Shown: positions 20,888 through 30,690 of the stretch, one piece after another
Numbering within the stretch: the stretch's first letter is position 1
Layout of the letters: each line of letters starts with the position of its first letter
Position numbers and translations under genes: made by a program
The notes under the pieces: generated by a model
Databases searched by the model: none
The model's input: only the letters and a program-made list of their open reading frames with translations
Told to the model about the DNA's origin: nothing
From: Tholera decimalis
Taxonomy: Eukaryota > Arthropoda > Insecta > Lepidoptera > Noctuidae
Length of the DNA: 64,000 nt
Direction: 5' to 3'
Assembly (NCBI GenBank): GCA_943138885.2
Contig: OW964563.2
Span: 8,438,597-8,502,596 of the forward strand

Positions 20888-21300
20888 TAGATTACCACAC
20901 TGTCTGGCAGTTTGAGTGCTTTATACGGCCCACCCAAATGTCCTTACTTTGGTATTGTTCGTCAAATCATTCCAGCTCCTTAAGGTTCTAAGTTGAGCTA
21001 CGCGATATTTGACAAATGCTTGCACTGCTTGGACGGGCCTGCTCAAATCTGTTTGATTCTGTCCTCTAAAGGGCGCCACAGACATTAACCTACATGGCTC
21101 TCATATGATTTGATCACTATAGATTGTCTGGACTTTAAAAGAGACGTTGACCTCTGAGTTTGTTTCAGTGTTTCTTCTCAGAGTAGTCAGTTAGGAAACA
21201 CTGGCCTCATCTAGTTTACATTTACGAAAAAAAAGACGTGTAAAAGTGTTATTTATAACCTATTTGCAAAATAAACATCATTATTTCATTATTCATAAGA
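20888..21300 (+). repeat. Dispersed repeat R3, copy 1
   Basis: CCCAAATGTCCTTACTTTGG, TGACCTCTGAGTTTGTTT and GTGTAAAAGTGTTATTTATA with a final AATAAA recur at 52920-53255, and the middle part at 30395-30680. It ends in a poly(A) signal, so it is probably a retroelement 3' end. The parent element is not recognised. Confidence 0.7.
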
Positions 21301-21514
21301 AAAAAAAACCCTACATTTTTGAAGGTTTCACTTCTACCACGTGTGAATTGCACACATGTATTTTTTTTTCCTCAGTATTGCGAATGGAATTGAAAGCTAC
21401 ATATTTCCGATGAAGACGTAAGTGGCTATTTTTTTCGGAATTATTAAATCTCATAGTTCTGATATCGTTTTTATTTAACTAGATGATTTAGGTTCCATAG
21501 AAACCCAAACCAAA

Positions 21515-22387
21515 AGCAAAAAACCGGTCAAGTGCGTGTCGGGCCACGCGCAGTGTAGGGTTCCGTAGTTTTTATAACAGCCAAGTGCGTGTCGTATTCG
21601 CTGACTGATCGTTTCGTACCATGCTCTAACTAAAAGTCAAACATGACTACCTAACTAATTTGACTTCCTATACAAATCCTCACCTGATCCGACAATTTTG
21701 CACGGAAAGTTTTAATTTTTTTAGAGATTTATATAAAACTTGTCATAGCCGGTGTTTTGAATTTAAATACGGACACAGAGCTACACTACTCAATCGTCAC
21801 AAGAAGCTAGCACGATACAACTGGCGCTTAGCGCCATCTATCGACATTTCTATAGAGTTGTTCGAAATTTTCTAGTCAAATACAATTGGTCGACTATTAC
21901 TCGTAAACTTATAAAGCCCACTTATGTGTGATAGTTTTCCTTTAAATTTCGTTATATATAGGTACTATTGCCGTGACATTTGAATTTCTAACTATAACCG
22001 TTTAGTTGACAGAGGGGGGGGACACTTGACTCTAACGAAAATTGGTACTTTAAAGCTTTATAAGTCACGAACGGTTTACTTAATCAAAAAACGGTCTTAC
22101 CAAACCCCTAATATTTTTGAAAGACCTATCCAATGATATCCCACAATATGGGAAGAACGAAAAAAAAAAATTATCATCCCACTTTACATGTATGGGAGGT
22201 ACCCTAAAAAATTGTTTTTTTCAAAATTTTATTTTACCACTTTTTCGGCGTCATTAACGTGTATACTCATGCCAAAGTACAACTTTCTAGTACCAATAGT
22301 TTTTGAGCTAAACCGCGGACAGACGGACAGACAGACGGACATGGCGAAACTATAAGGGTTCCTTGTTGACTACGGAACCCTAAAAAG
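21515..22387 (+). mobile_element. AGGGTTCCGTAG-family repeat, long copy
   Basis: CCGGTCAAGTGCGTGTCGGG and AGGGTTCCGTAG start the element (near 21555). CGGACAGACGGACAGACAGA, CTATAAGGGTTCC and CTACGGAACCCTAAAAAG end it. The terminal arms AGGGTTCCGTAG and CTACGGAACCCT are perfect inverted copies. It is non-coding. The family is abundant in Lepidoptera; its class is unclear to me. Confidence 0.75.
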
Positions 22388-23330
22388 ATTGATTTTAGAC
22401 CGATACATGGTATTGTATCTGGCAGCTCTCATGTCAGACAAGTCTGAAGGTATCAAAGAGTAGTAATGTTTTTTTTCTTTGCATTACTTACATCAAGGCA
22501 TCAAATACACAGCTTTTCCTTTAATGAGGCCAAAGCAGCAGGAAAAACGTGGATACTTTATTTCTCAACAGACATTCACATTTCGACACGAATTCGCAAC
22601 ATTTCTCACACCGGCTTACAAAGCGCGTCGCCCTCAACAAAATATTATGAACAGCCTTCGAAATGTAATTCAAACGACTTTGATTAATAATTTCAGGACA
22701 TTAAGGACCATTATTGTACGAATTTGTAAGATATAAAAATAATACTTGAACCGGAAAATTAATGTTCGATTCATGCAACAATTTTTATGGGAAATTGTTG
22801 ACGTGTTTTGGAGAGACAATTTTTCATATTGTATGAATCAATTGTCACATTTTTACGTCACGGTGTCTTGATTCAGTTATGAAGGTAAACTCGTGTAAAG
22901 GGGAAAAGCAGGTGTATATTCATACTCATGTAACATATAATATACGAATGAGAGCAGGTAAATTATATTTATTTTGTAAAACCCGAGAAGAAATACCGAA
23001 AAAAAAAACGCATATTTTTTATGTTTCAGTGCTTGGCTATTTATATGAGAATCGACATGTATCAATGTAGGTAATTTCTGTGATGGATTTTTTAGAGAAA
23101 AGTACACAAACACACAAATTAGACTAGAATTTAGTAACGTACAAACATTTGGATTAAATTTAGGAAAAAAAAAATTAAAAATATACAAGTCCTGGGTTCT
23201 CGAAACACTTTCCATTACATCTACTATGTTACGACTTATTTAAACTTATAATACATGAAAGCGAATATGACTTCTTTAACCATCAAAACTTACGTATATA
23301 AAAGAGTCGGGAATAATCTACTCAAAAGTA
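22388..23330. other. Unannotated stretch
   Basis: Two overlapping + frames near 22466-22736 are open for 73-85 codons but show no known motif. The rest is AT-rich without recognised elements. Confidence 0.35.
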
Positions 23331-23334
23331 GGCT

Positions 23335-23718
23335 GTATTGTATATGTATAACCAATGTGTTAACAGCGATGACATATCGCACGCAAGTTACAACAGATCT
23401 CGAAAAAAGCAAAATCCCCCAGTGGGCTATGGAAAGAGCTCGGCATTTCGCTACGTGATCAAATCAGAAATGTGGAAACCCGTAGTGGAACCTAGGTCGT
23501 CGACACAGTCCAGCACATTAGTAAGCTGAAGTGAAAATTAGACGGCCGATGGGGCAAAAAGATACTGGAGTGAGGACCATGAACTGGAAAGCGCAGCGTG
23601 GGACGACCACCTGCCAGATAGAACGATGACCTCGTCAAGACTGCTGGGAGTTGTTGGAAATCGACTGGGGTTCAACAGTGGAGAGTAACAGACTGAAATG
23701 ATGATGATGATACAAGAC
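23335..23718 (+). pseudogene. RTE-type LINE C-terminal fragment with ATG-repeat tail
   Basis: In broken frames the text gives QWAMERARHF, DQIRNVETRS, HISKLKWKL, RWGKKILEWGP, KRSVGRPPAR and DDLVKTAGSCW, the ordered C-terminal motifs of RTE-type endonuclease/reverse transcriptase proteins. It ends in ATGATGATGATGATA (23698-23712), and short trinucleotide tails are characteristic of RTE. Many frameshifts and at least one stop are present. Confidence 0.75.
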
Positions 23719-23720
23719 AA

Positions 23721-23764
23721 GATGGCGCATCGCCGTTGTCGTGTGACAATGGCGATGCGCCATC
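23721..23764. repeat. Hairpin, 20-bp stem
   Basis: GATGGCGCATCGCC, G, TTGTC, GTGT, GACAA, T, GGCGATGCGCCATC: an inverted repeat with one mismatch. The arm sequence GATGGCGCATCGCC also occurs once in the AKEWNSLP LINE coding region, so it arose from an inverted duplication there. Confidence 0.8.
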
Positions 23765-23980
23765 ATTAAATGGTGTACAAAACGTTTTGGGAATACGTCC
23801 ATTGTGCCTACGGAGTGAAATTCCCTACCTATATTTCCTGATAGCTTGCCTGGGGGTCTTTAAGTCAAGAGTAGGTAAATAGGTTACTTCTAGGCAAGCG
23901 TGCTTCATCTTCGATCACATCATCGCTTACCATCAGGTGAGATAGTGGTAAAACGCGGGCCTATATAGAATAAAAAAACC
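23745..23980 (+). repeat. LINE 3' end (AKEWNSLP family)
   Basis: AAACGTTTTGGGAATACG, AGTGAAATTCCCTACC, GGGGGTCTTTAAGTCAAGAG and CTTACCATCAGGTGAGATAG then ATAAAAAAAC. It is the plus-strand counterpart of 15484-15816, with coding part and tail. Confidence 0.8.
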
Positions 23981-24372
23981 AAGATTCCAATTCCACAATA
24001 AAACAAGCCACCACCCCCAACAGTTTCCATTTAATGAACTTACCCCTTATCTTAAGGCCACTTATCTATTCCCTGTAATGAGAGGTTGTATAATAGTTTC
24101 TATGTATCTATGTACGTTTGTAATTACTAACTCCGGACATTGTTCTGTTGGCTTAACTGCCCAAGAGGAAAGTGATTAAAAATTCATTGGAATTAGAGCT
24201 GTGTTCTTTGAGTTTGTTCCATTTGCTGTATATATATTATGAAACAGAATGTTTGTCTTGTCAAAGTAAACATACTTTTTATTGAATTTGAACCAGTCGT
24301 TTAAGAATAATTACTAAAACATGACTTAAATAAAAACCCTAAACTACATAATTATACACATCTAAAAATAAA

Positions 24373-24648
24373 CTAAAATTTGGCCTTCAGAAATTCGTGC
24401 GCATCGCTGTCCACTGGTAATGTGCCCAAAAGACTGGTGGCATTGCCACGTTGTATGGCAATGCTTAACCTCTTTCCAAGGTAAAAGCCAGCCCTTGGGT
24501 CACGCGAAGTGTCGACTAGGCGTCTGGATAGATCTTTAAATAATTTGTAAGCACTCGGACCCCACGACCGTAAGGTTTCAACCCCAAACGACTCGAAAAT
24601 ATAACTACCAACAAGGTTATATTTGTTTTGTCTGGATGTTCAGAATGA
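24373..24648 (-). pseudogene. LINE C-terminal domain (LFKDLSRRL family), copy 1
   Basis: An uninterrupted minus-strand frame: YNLVGSYIFESFGVETLRSW, then GPSAYKLFKDLSRRLVDTSR, DPRAGFYLGKRLSIAIQRGN and the end DSDAHEFLKAKF with stop at 24373-24375. It is the C-terminus of a reverse-transcriptase-linked protein seen across animals; a fuller copy with zinc-binding and nuclease-like motifs is at 31575-32115. Its 3' UTR with AATAAA runs on to about 24280. The 5' end is truncated. Confidence 0.65.
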
Positions 24649-24800
24649 GGCAACCGTCACATAATGTTTTAAATGAAAAACAAAACAAGTAATTTTTATT
24701 ATCTCACTTTATTATTTTGATAGAGCAGAGATGGCCTCGTGGTTATAAGCCCCACTTAAGAGTTGTAAGTTTTCAAAGTGACATGTTCGCTAAGCTAACA

Positions 24801-25212
24801 GTATTGTTACGAGATGGGGTTCGGGATAGAAATAATTAACGCTTATTAAACCAAAATTAACACTTTAAATAATTAAACACAAAATAAAAATTTAACACAA
24901 TTATTCGCACCACAACACTTAACACTTAAAATCGCACTGAAATTCACTTGTAAAGCTTCGATTATATCGCGTATTTGCCTCGTAATAAGACTGACTCTCT
25001 GCACCCCTTTGCGATCTATTTATACCCTGGTCTATGAGTTCCAGAACATTCCTGTAAAATCGACTCATTGTTTATACTGCTAAGAATATTCCAGAGCTAC
25101 TTGAGATACACAGTACTGCTATTTGCCGCTAGATGGCGTTAGTGTCTCGAACATTCTAGATTTATGTCGAAGTTTCTCGACGTACTTCACTAAGCGACTG
25201 GCGTAACAGTAT
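24801..25212 (-). mobile_element. Solo LTR, 404 bp, with 4-bp target duplication
   Basis: GTAT at 24801-24804 and 25209-25212 flanks 24805-25208, which begins TGTTACG and ends CGTAACA (perfect 7-bp inverted ends, TG...CA). The promoter motifs place transcription on the minus strand. No primer-binding site follows the LTR at its 3' side, so this is a solo LTR left by recombination. The 4-bp duplication fits the Ty3/gypsy group. It contains no coding sequence. Confidence 0.85.
24988..25181 (-). promoter_or_regulatory. LTR promoter: TATA, initiator and heat-shock elements
   Basis: On the minus strand TATAAATA (25024-25017) is followed 32 bases later by the arthropod initiator TCAGT (24994-24990). 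Upstream of TATA are perfectly spaced heat-shock units: TTCcaGAAcaTTC at 25039-25051; GAAtaTTCcaGAg at 25084-25096; and an array in one 5-bp register at 25149-25181, GAAcaTTCtaGAt then GAAgtTTCtcGAc. Units alternate every 5 bases, as HSF trimers need. Heat-induced transcription is inferred. Confidence 0.7.
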
Positions 25213-25264
25213 CATTAGAACTTAAAACGGATTATTTACAATGTGAATCTATTCTATCCTGTGA

Positions 25265-25440
25265 AACTGCCTCATTGGTCTAGTGGTCGTAAACACGACT
25301 GCTGATCATGAGGTCTCGAGTTCAATTCCCGGGTCGTGTAAATGTGCTATTGGGTGTTTCTATTAGAAATTGCTTATTAATAGCCCGTAGTCTGGAAGTT
25401 ATCGGTCTGATACCATACCAGACCATGGGCAATCGTACTA
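25265..25440 (+). mobile_element. tRNA-derived SINE
   Basis: A box TGGTCTAGTGG at 25276-25286 and B box GAGTTCAATTCC at 25318-25329 form a tRNA-like head. A body follows (TATTGGGTGTTTCTATTAG) related to the minus-strand SINE at 47640-47884. The head is too diverged to be a working tRNA. Confidence 0.8.
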
Positions 25441-25675
25441 ATGTTATAATTAATTTTTGTATGTTTGTGTTTCATTCACGCAAAAACTGCTAAAGCTGTA
25501 AGTATATGTAGTTTACAATCTGGAATAACTTATTATGGGCCACATTTTATTCTGGAAAAATGTGCAAAATTTCGTCGCAAACGAAACCCCGAACAGCAAC
25601 TGGTACCTATAAGTAGTAAAATACAAATCTGTTAAAAATATTATAATAGGTATTATTATTTTCTACTATCACCAC
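25441..25675 (+). repeat. Helitron-like remnant
   Basis: TTCATTCACGCAAAAACTGC, then ATAACTTATTATGGGCCAC and CGTCGCAAACGAAACCCCG resemble a decayed short Helitron on the plus strand. Ends are not identifiable. Confidence 0.4.
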
Positions 25676-25805
25676 TATCTCTTCTGATGGTACGCCATCA
25701 AGTGGTCAAAGATGAAGCACTCTTACCTAGAAGTAACCTATTTACTCTTGACTTAAAGACCCCCGGGTTATAGCTACCAGGAAACACAGACTTCCCAGTT
25801 TCCAG
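25676..25805 (-). repeat. LINE 3' end (AKEWNSLP family)
   Basis: CTGATGGTACGCCATCAAG, AAGCACTCTTACCTAGAAG and CTTGACTTAAAGACCCCCGG mark a minus-strand copy of the shared 3' end. Confidence 0.7.
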
Positions 25806-26498
25806 GTTTGTTCTACAATTGTTCTAAAAGTAGCAGAGTAGTGCATTATTCTCGCTAGACCTCGAGAACGGCTGGCCTGATTTCATTATTTTCGTTTAGT
25901 ATTGTATTCCCTCTAATACAGGGAAGTTTTAAAAGGAAAAAAATAAAATGGTGGTACCAAGTTTGTCGGGCAGCAACTAGTCCAATAACATAAATAAGTA
26001 TAACCTATCCCAAAACTAAAATCGTTTGACACGGCTATTACATATACCTAGTAAGGTTTCTCGTATATTTTTCCTACAAGTACAAATGTTTCTCGTAAAT
26101 TCCTCTAAACGTACCCAATTTTCTTTTGACACATGATACTTCACTTGTCAAAACAAAATAGTGGTTTTCACTGAGGTTTTCACCTTAATTTTCCTACCAC
26201 AGTAACAAAATAAGTGAGCCTTTGATACGGAAAACTTAGTGCTTAGAAACAAGACCATTTTGGTGAATAACATTTCACATTAATTATACCATTACCCGTA
26301 ATTGAAACAAGCCCTCGCGTTTGTATGAAAAATTCTTTGTTGAAATGACGAGTTGGTTGAGTAGGTAGGGTTTGTGGTTCATAGCTTGTGTTTAACTGTT
26401 CTTAGAGCAGAAAAGAAGAAATATACATAAACAGATTTACAATGGATATCTGTCGTGTATTGGGTTTTCATATCATGACCTCGATATAACTTCGACTT
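25806..26498. other. Unannotated stretch
   Basis: No gene or defined element is seen. Confidence 0.35.
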
Positions 26499-26712
26499 CT
26501 TTGACTTTCTTCTTACTCTTTTAAATCTGTACCTGCAACTCCATTTGCGTGGGAGTTTTTTCGGAGTATATCCCGATCCGAAAATGAGCCCATGTGGCCC
26601 TATAAGCTCCTCTATCTTCCAGAGAAGTCCCTTTAAAATTGGTTTAGCCGTTAGCCGTTACAAAGATTAGCCAGGATGAACAGAGATATACAGACGGAAA
26701 AGATAGTTTGTG
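26499..26712 (-). repeat. Helitron-like remnant
   Basis: TGCGTGGGAGTTTTTTCGG, ATATCCCGATCCGAAAATGAG and TTAGCCAGGATGAACAGAG follow the order of a short Helitron read on the minus strand; a similar decayed copy lies at 54055-54230. Confidence 0.5.
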
Positions 26713-27393
26713 TTTTAGTTTCATGTAAATAATTTTAAGAACATGAAAAAACACAGTTATTTTGATATCACAGACAAACAGTTCAATTTTATTTATATGT
26801 AATGATGAACTATAGGTAGGATGTGCAAATAAAAACGACGAAGAATTATGTAGAATAAAATTATTTAGCACATTCGTGAAAAATACGCCCGTAATGTGAG
26901 AGTATTGGAATAGCAATAAAACAAAATGGTATGCCAATAACTACATACCTTGGTGTGCCTCGCAACTACGCAAAAAACATCCATTTCAGAGATATGTTAG
27001 GACGCCTAGGTGCCGTCGAACGCTGTTTTTCTAATAAACCTTTCAAAGGATGAGTCATTTATAGGTCAATATTTCTATCTATAATACTATAAGAAATATC
27101 CAAATACATTTATGAAGAGAAAACATATTCTATAACTGAAAATGGCTCAAGTTTTTGCGGTTACTATAGACGACAAATATTTATTTCACGTAAACGTTTT
27201 ATGACACGGACTATTATAAAACGTTAAAAAATAGTGCAAATCAATCGTTGCTTATTGAGAACTACCGGAAAGAAACGCCACAGCTACAATTTTTAATACT
27301 CACTTAACAATATAGTTCAACTTAGTACAAAGTTAATACAAATAATTTTTCACATTTTAAAAAGGAGCTATTTAAAATAAATATTTGTATGGC
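26713..27393. other. Unannotated AT-rich stretch
   Basis: No gene or defined element is seen. A 97-codon minus frame (26937-26644) is AT-rich and lacks motifs. Confidence 0.35.
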
Positions 27394-27770
27394 CTACAAA
27401 TAGTTAAACCGGGTGCTTGTGAAAAATAACTTTTTATTTGATATAGCTGTACAATTATCTATTTCAAGCCTATACTGTTTCCAGTAGTCTTCTTCGCGCT
27501 TCCTCCTTCCAATTCTTTGGAAAACCCCAGGCCTTTTTTTTTCAACGGTCTGAGCTGCAGAGGTATCAATGCTGAGAGCTTGTCCGTATACTGTCCCATT
27601 TAAACTGAGCAGGCTTTTGAGCCACATCAACGATTTGCGTTTTAGAGCGCAATGTGGTGAAGAAACATCACATTTCGCTCCAAAACGCAAATCACAATCC
27701 CTTAGTTTATATCTAAGATACTGCGCTCCATAGCAGGTTGGCAAACCTTGAAAACCAAGTCTCCGCTCCG
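27394..27770 (-). pseudogene. Unidentified open frame, possibly an RTE-like remnant
   Basis: Minus frame of 116 codons: TCYGAQYLRYKLRDCDLRFG, then LSLNGTVYGQALSIDTSAAQ and GRRKREEDYWKQYRLEID. A different frame over its start reads QPAMERSILDI, like the AMER motif of RTE-type LINEs, but the expected KWKWAGH motif does not follow. A hairpin lies inside the frame. I do not recognise the product. Confidence 0.25.
27632..27693. repeat. Hairpin, imperfect 26-bp stem
   Basis: GATTTGCGTTTTAGAGCGCA and AATGTG pair with CACATTTCGCTCCAAAACGC and AAATC (two mismatches), around a 10-base loop. The arms look like an inverted duplication of one short piece. Confidence 0.75.
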
Positions 27771-27852
27771 TAGATCAAGATATAAGTTCATACCACTAAA
27801 GGAATATAATATCCATTACAGTCAAGTCCGATTATGTATATTTCTATCTTAC

Positions 27853-28015
27853 TAGCTTCAGCCCGCGACTTTTTCCACGTTCTTACTTTGGTGCCTTCCT
27901 TTTTTCACTTATCAAACTTTCCCCTAACAATAAGATAATAGAGCAAAAAAGAATTATCCAATTTGGTGTAGTCGTTCGACAGTTATAAAGCGTTTACATT
28001 TCGACTATTCATTTT
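27853..28015 (-). repeat. Helitron-like remnant
   Basis: CTAGCTTCAGCCCGCGACTT at the left is the complement of a Helitron 3' end (hairpin plus CTAG). The interior is diverged and the far end near 28010 (AAGCGTTTACATTTCGAC) is unclear. Confidence 0.6.
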
Positions 28016-28218
28016 ACCCATCTATAGACTGACCTCGGAAAGCTTTGCTTAACCTTGAAGATTGACTCATGCTACTGTAATTATGTGCCTCTTCCTTCCA
28101 ACTCTTAAGGAAGCCATCCAGGTCGTACCATCATCTCCTTCGCGTTCTGCCACCAATCGTGAGTTTTGCAGACCTTGAAATAATATCACAGACCTTCAAT
28201 TATATTTACATTTATAGA

Positions 28219-28422
28219 CTAGCTTTTGCCCGCGACTTCTTTCGCGTGGGAGGTTTTTCCCGCATAAATCCAGATCCCGTGGGAATTCCGGGATAAAAAA
28301 GCCTAGGTGTCCAGGATGTCAACTATCTACTAACTTACCAAATTTCATTGTGGTCCGTTCAATAGTTTTTAAATGAAAGAGAAACAAACATACATACATC
28401 CTCACAAACTTTCGCCTTTCAT
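28219..28422 (-). mobile_element. Non-autonomous Helitron
   Basis: On the minus strand the element ends in GCTAG (28222-28219 as CTAG), preceded by CGCGAAAGAAGTCGCGGGC. Internal GGAATTCCGGGATAAAAAAG and CCTCACAAACTTTCGCC are typical of the family. The 5' end lies near 28420, immediately before the Harbinger-type MITE. Confidence 0.75.
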
Positions 28423-28437
28423 CATCATCGACCATTA

Positions 28438-28970
28438 GACCGCCTTCACACTAGCGTTTGTCCAGCGTAGGCGTTTGATAAACATATGCGCAGCGCAGGC
28501 GCTACGTCAACGCGGCACAGACGTTACACAATTGCGTTGTCGTTTCGAAAATATAAATAACAAAATGGATTCTGACGAGGAAACTCTATTGTTGGCTTTG
28601 ACGGTCTCGTTACTGTGTTCTGATTTGATTACAATGTCTACCAGTGGGGCCATGTCCGACACTACATTGACTCCTGAATGTATGAATTTAAGGCATTAAT
28701 AAAATAAAGGCATTAATGAAATAAAATATAGGTACCAGTATATGAGTATATAGACGTTAAATTGAGTTTTATTTATCGTTCCCATAGTCTCTAAACTTTA
28801 AAAAAGTAACGCAGTAACGCGGCGCACGCGTCGCTCACCTGCGGCGCTAGCACAGCGTTTGCACTAACGCCGCGACAACGCAACGTGACGCCTGCGCCGC
28901 GTTGTCGCGGCGTCTGCGCTGCCCATACGTTTATCGCCTACGATGGACAAACGCTAGTGTGAAGGCGCCC
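28438..28970. mobile_element. Harbinger-type MITE, 533 bp, TTA target
   Basis: TTA at 28435-28437 and 28971-28973 flanks long inverted ends: GACCGCCTTCACACTAGCG with TTTGTCCAGCGTAGGCG at the left, matching GGGCGCCTTCACACTAGCG with TTTGTCCATCGTAGGCG from the right. The subterminal regions are rich in CGCGGC and GCGCAG repeats, forming arms of roughly 75 bp. A 3-bp TTA/TAA target and GC-rich ends fit PIF/Harbinger. Confidence 0.85.
28565..28699 (+). pseudogene. Short open frame in the Harbinger-type MITE
   Basis: The ATG at 28565 opens 44 codons: MDSDEETLLLALTVSLLCSD, then a Ser/Thr-rich stretch ending MNLRH. Just after the stop are AATAAA signals (28699, 28720). An acidic start followed by a leucine-rich helix resembles N-termini of Harbinger nucleases, so this is probably the first codons of a parent gene left by internal deletion. 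The match is weak because of its length. Confidence 0.4.
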
Positions 28971-28973
28971 TTA

Positions 28974-29410
28974 TGCTTCTCATATTCAACAATCTGGTAG
29001 CAAAACAAATTTGTCAATATCTCTGTTACTGTTTCCATGGAGGTCTGTCATCAATGTCATCATGCAAGAATAACATTTTTATTATACCTACCCTAGACGT
29101 TGAAAGGCAACAGTTTAGACGCTCGCTCAAAAAAAAAATATTTTACCGGCTTTGTTCGCTTGTTTTCTGTTGCTACAGCGGTGACTTTAATATACCCTCA
29201 TTTGTTTAGGTCTTAAATGCCGGGCGCGAAAATGACGTAGGTATATTTATATTTTTGTAACAAAAGAGGAATGCCATTATTTTAATGGAAATGTACCCGC
29301 GATGCTAGGTATTGTATTGTGTTGTTGGTCTTTACTTTTATGTCAGTCTAGGGAGTAACTAGGAGAAAAATTATACATAAGTCTCATTTGTGTCATTTCA
29401 AGTTTTTGTC
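28974..29410. other. Unannotated stretch
   Basis: A 78-codon + frame (28973-29209) shows no motif. Nothing else is recognised. Confidence 0.3.
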
Positions 29411-29411
29411 C

Positions 29412-29460
29412 GCTCACGCCATTGATATACTAAAAACCCTAGTATATCAATGGCTCACGC
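29412..29460. mobile_element. 33-bp mini-element with perfect 8-bp target duplication
   Basis: GCTCACGC occurs at 29412-29419 and 29453-29460. Between them, 29420-29452 is CATTGATATACTA, AAAACCC, TAGTATATCAATG: perfect 13-bp inverted ends around a 7-base centre. The ends match those of the 521-bp element at 32614-33134. 8-bp duplication and CA...TG ends suggest the hAT superfamily. Confidence 0.85.
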
Positions 29461-30390
29461 AAAATAAGTCGACATAGCCCTGATCGAGACGTGTCGAATT
29501 TATCGTGGCCAAAACCGCTCAACAGGCTCTACCTGCTTGCCGGTATCATATCACGGTGGGAGCAGCGAGCCTAGGAGAAGCTTGTTCCCTCTTGCTATAA
29601 AGGCAAGGGCTGGCTGAAGGGCCATAATTATATTGTCGTATCAAGGTCGAAAGATATATCCACCGAATATTGTCGTATTAAAGCTCTTTTGTAAAAAGGT
29701 ATAATTAGGTTTTTGGCGATTTGACTGCCTTATTCAGCGACACTGGATAGAGGTAGCGATAGGTTTAAGTTGAATGTCTGTTTTTTTTATTCTTATTATT
29801 TTATTTATTTTTGTTTTCTTATGTACCTACTAACTCTTTATAGCATAAGGTTAAATCGTTACTATGGACTAAGTCTGAAATAAAAGATTATTTATTTATT
29901 TTACCTATAAACAAACTTGAAATAAAACAGCCACAGATTACGAAAAACAGACGCCGTCCCCATCACAAACCAAAACCAACTTATAGTTTAAATTCATTAG
30001 CCAGTTGACAAAGTAAAAACTTTTTAATTCAAATCCCTTGTATTTATTTGTTGGGTGTACCTCATTTTGTCAACTTTCGCCTCTGATTACATTATTAAAC
30101 ATTTACTTTTTAGTTTGTTTTATGGCAATGGAACGAGCCCTGAATTGATTGAGCAAATTTTTTTTAGTAGGTAACTTTAAGTTTTTTTTATATTTTTGTT
30201 TCAAGTTGTTCATAGAGGACGATTGATTTTTTAAGGTAAATTATCGGTAAATTCGTGGATAGGTGAACTTTGTTCAAAAGACATGGAGATTTTTCATTTC
30301 AGAATAGTAGTTACAGGCGCCTTTTACGAGTTGTAAGTCGTAGGTTCAATCCCAGGCTTGCATATTTCTTTGCATCATTATCATGATCAA
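29461..30390. other. LINE-like 3' tail and unannotated sequence
   Basis: 29780-29915 (CTATGGACTAAGTCTGAAAT then AAAAGATTATTTATTTATTT) looks like a LINE 3' end. At 30327-30352 TAAGTCGTAGGTTCAATCCC resembles a SINE B box without a clear A box. The rest is unassigned. Confidence 0.4.
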
Positions 30391-30394
30391 CACT

Positions 30395-30690
30395 GCTCCC
30401 CGATCAGTAATTAAGTATTGATCGTCAAATCGTTCGAACTCCTTAAAGTTCTAAGTTGAGCTACGCTTTAACAGACAAATGCTTGCACTGTATGGACAGT
30501 CCTGCTCAAAACTGTGTGATTCTGTTTTCTAAAGAGCACCACAGACATAAATCTACAAGGTTCTCGTATGATTTAATCACTACGGATTGTATTGACTTCA
30601 AAAGTTGACGTTGACCTCTGAGTTTGTTTAGGTGTGTGTGTTGCTTCTCAAGGTAGACAGATAGAATATGACGAGGCAGGACGGCCTTGG
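30395..30690 (+). repeat. Dispersed repeat R3, copy 2
   Basis: TTAAAGTTCTAAGTTGAGCTACGC, with CCACAGACATAAATCTACAAG and TTGACCTCTGAGTTTGTTT, aligns with 20980-21180. The 3' part with the poly(A) signal is absent. Confidence 0.65.
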
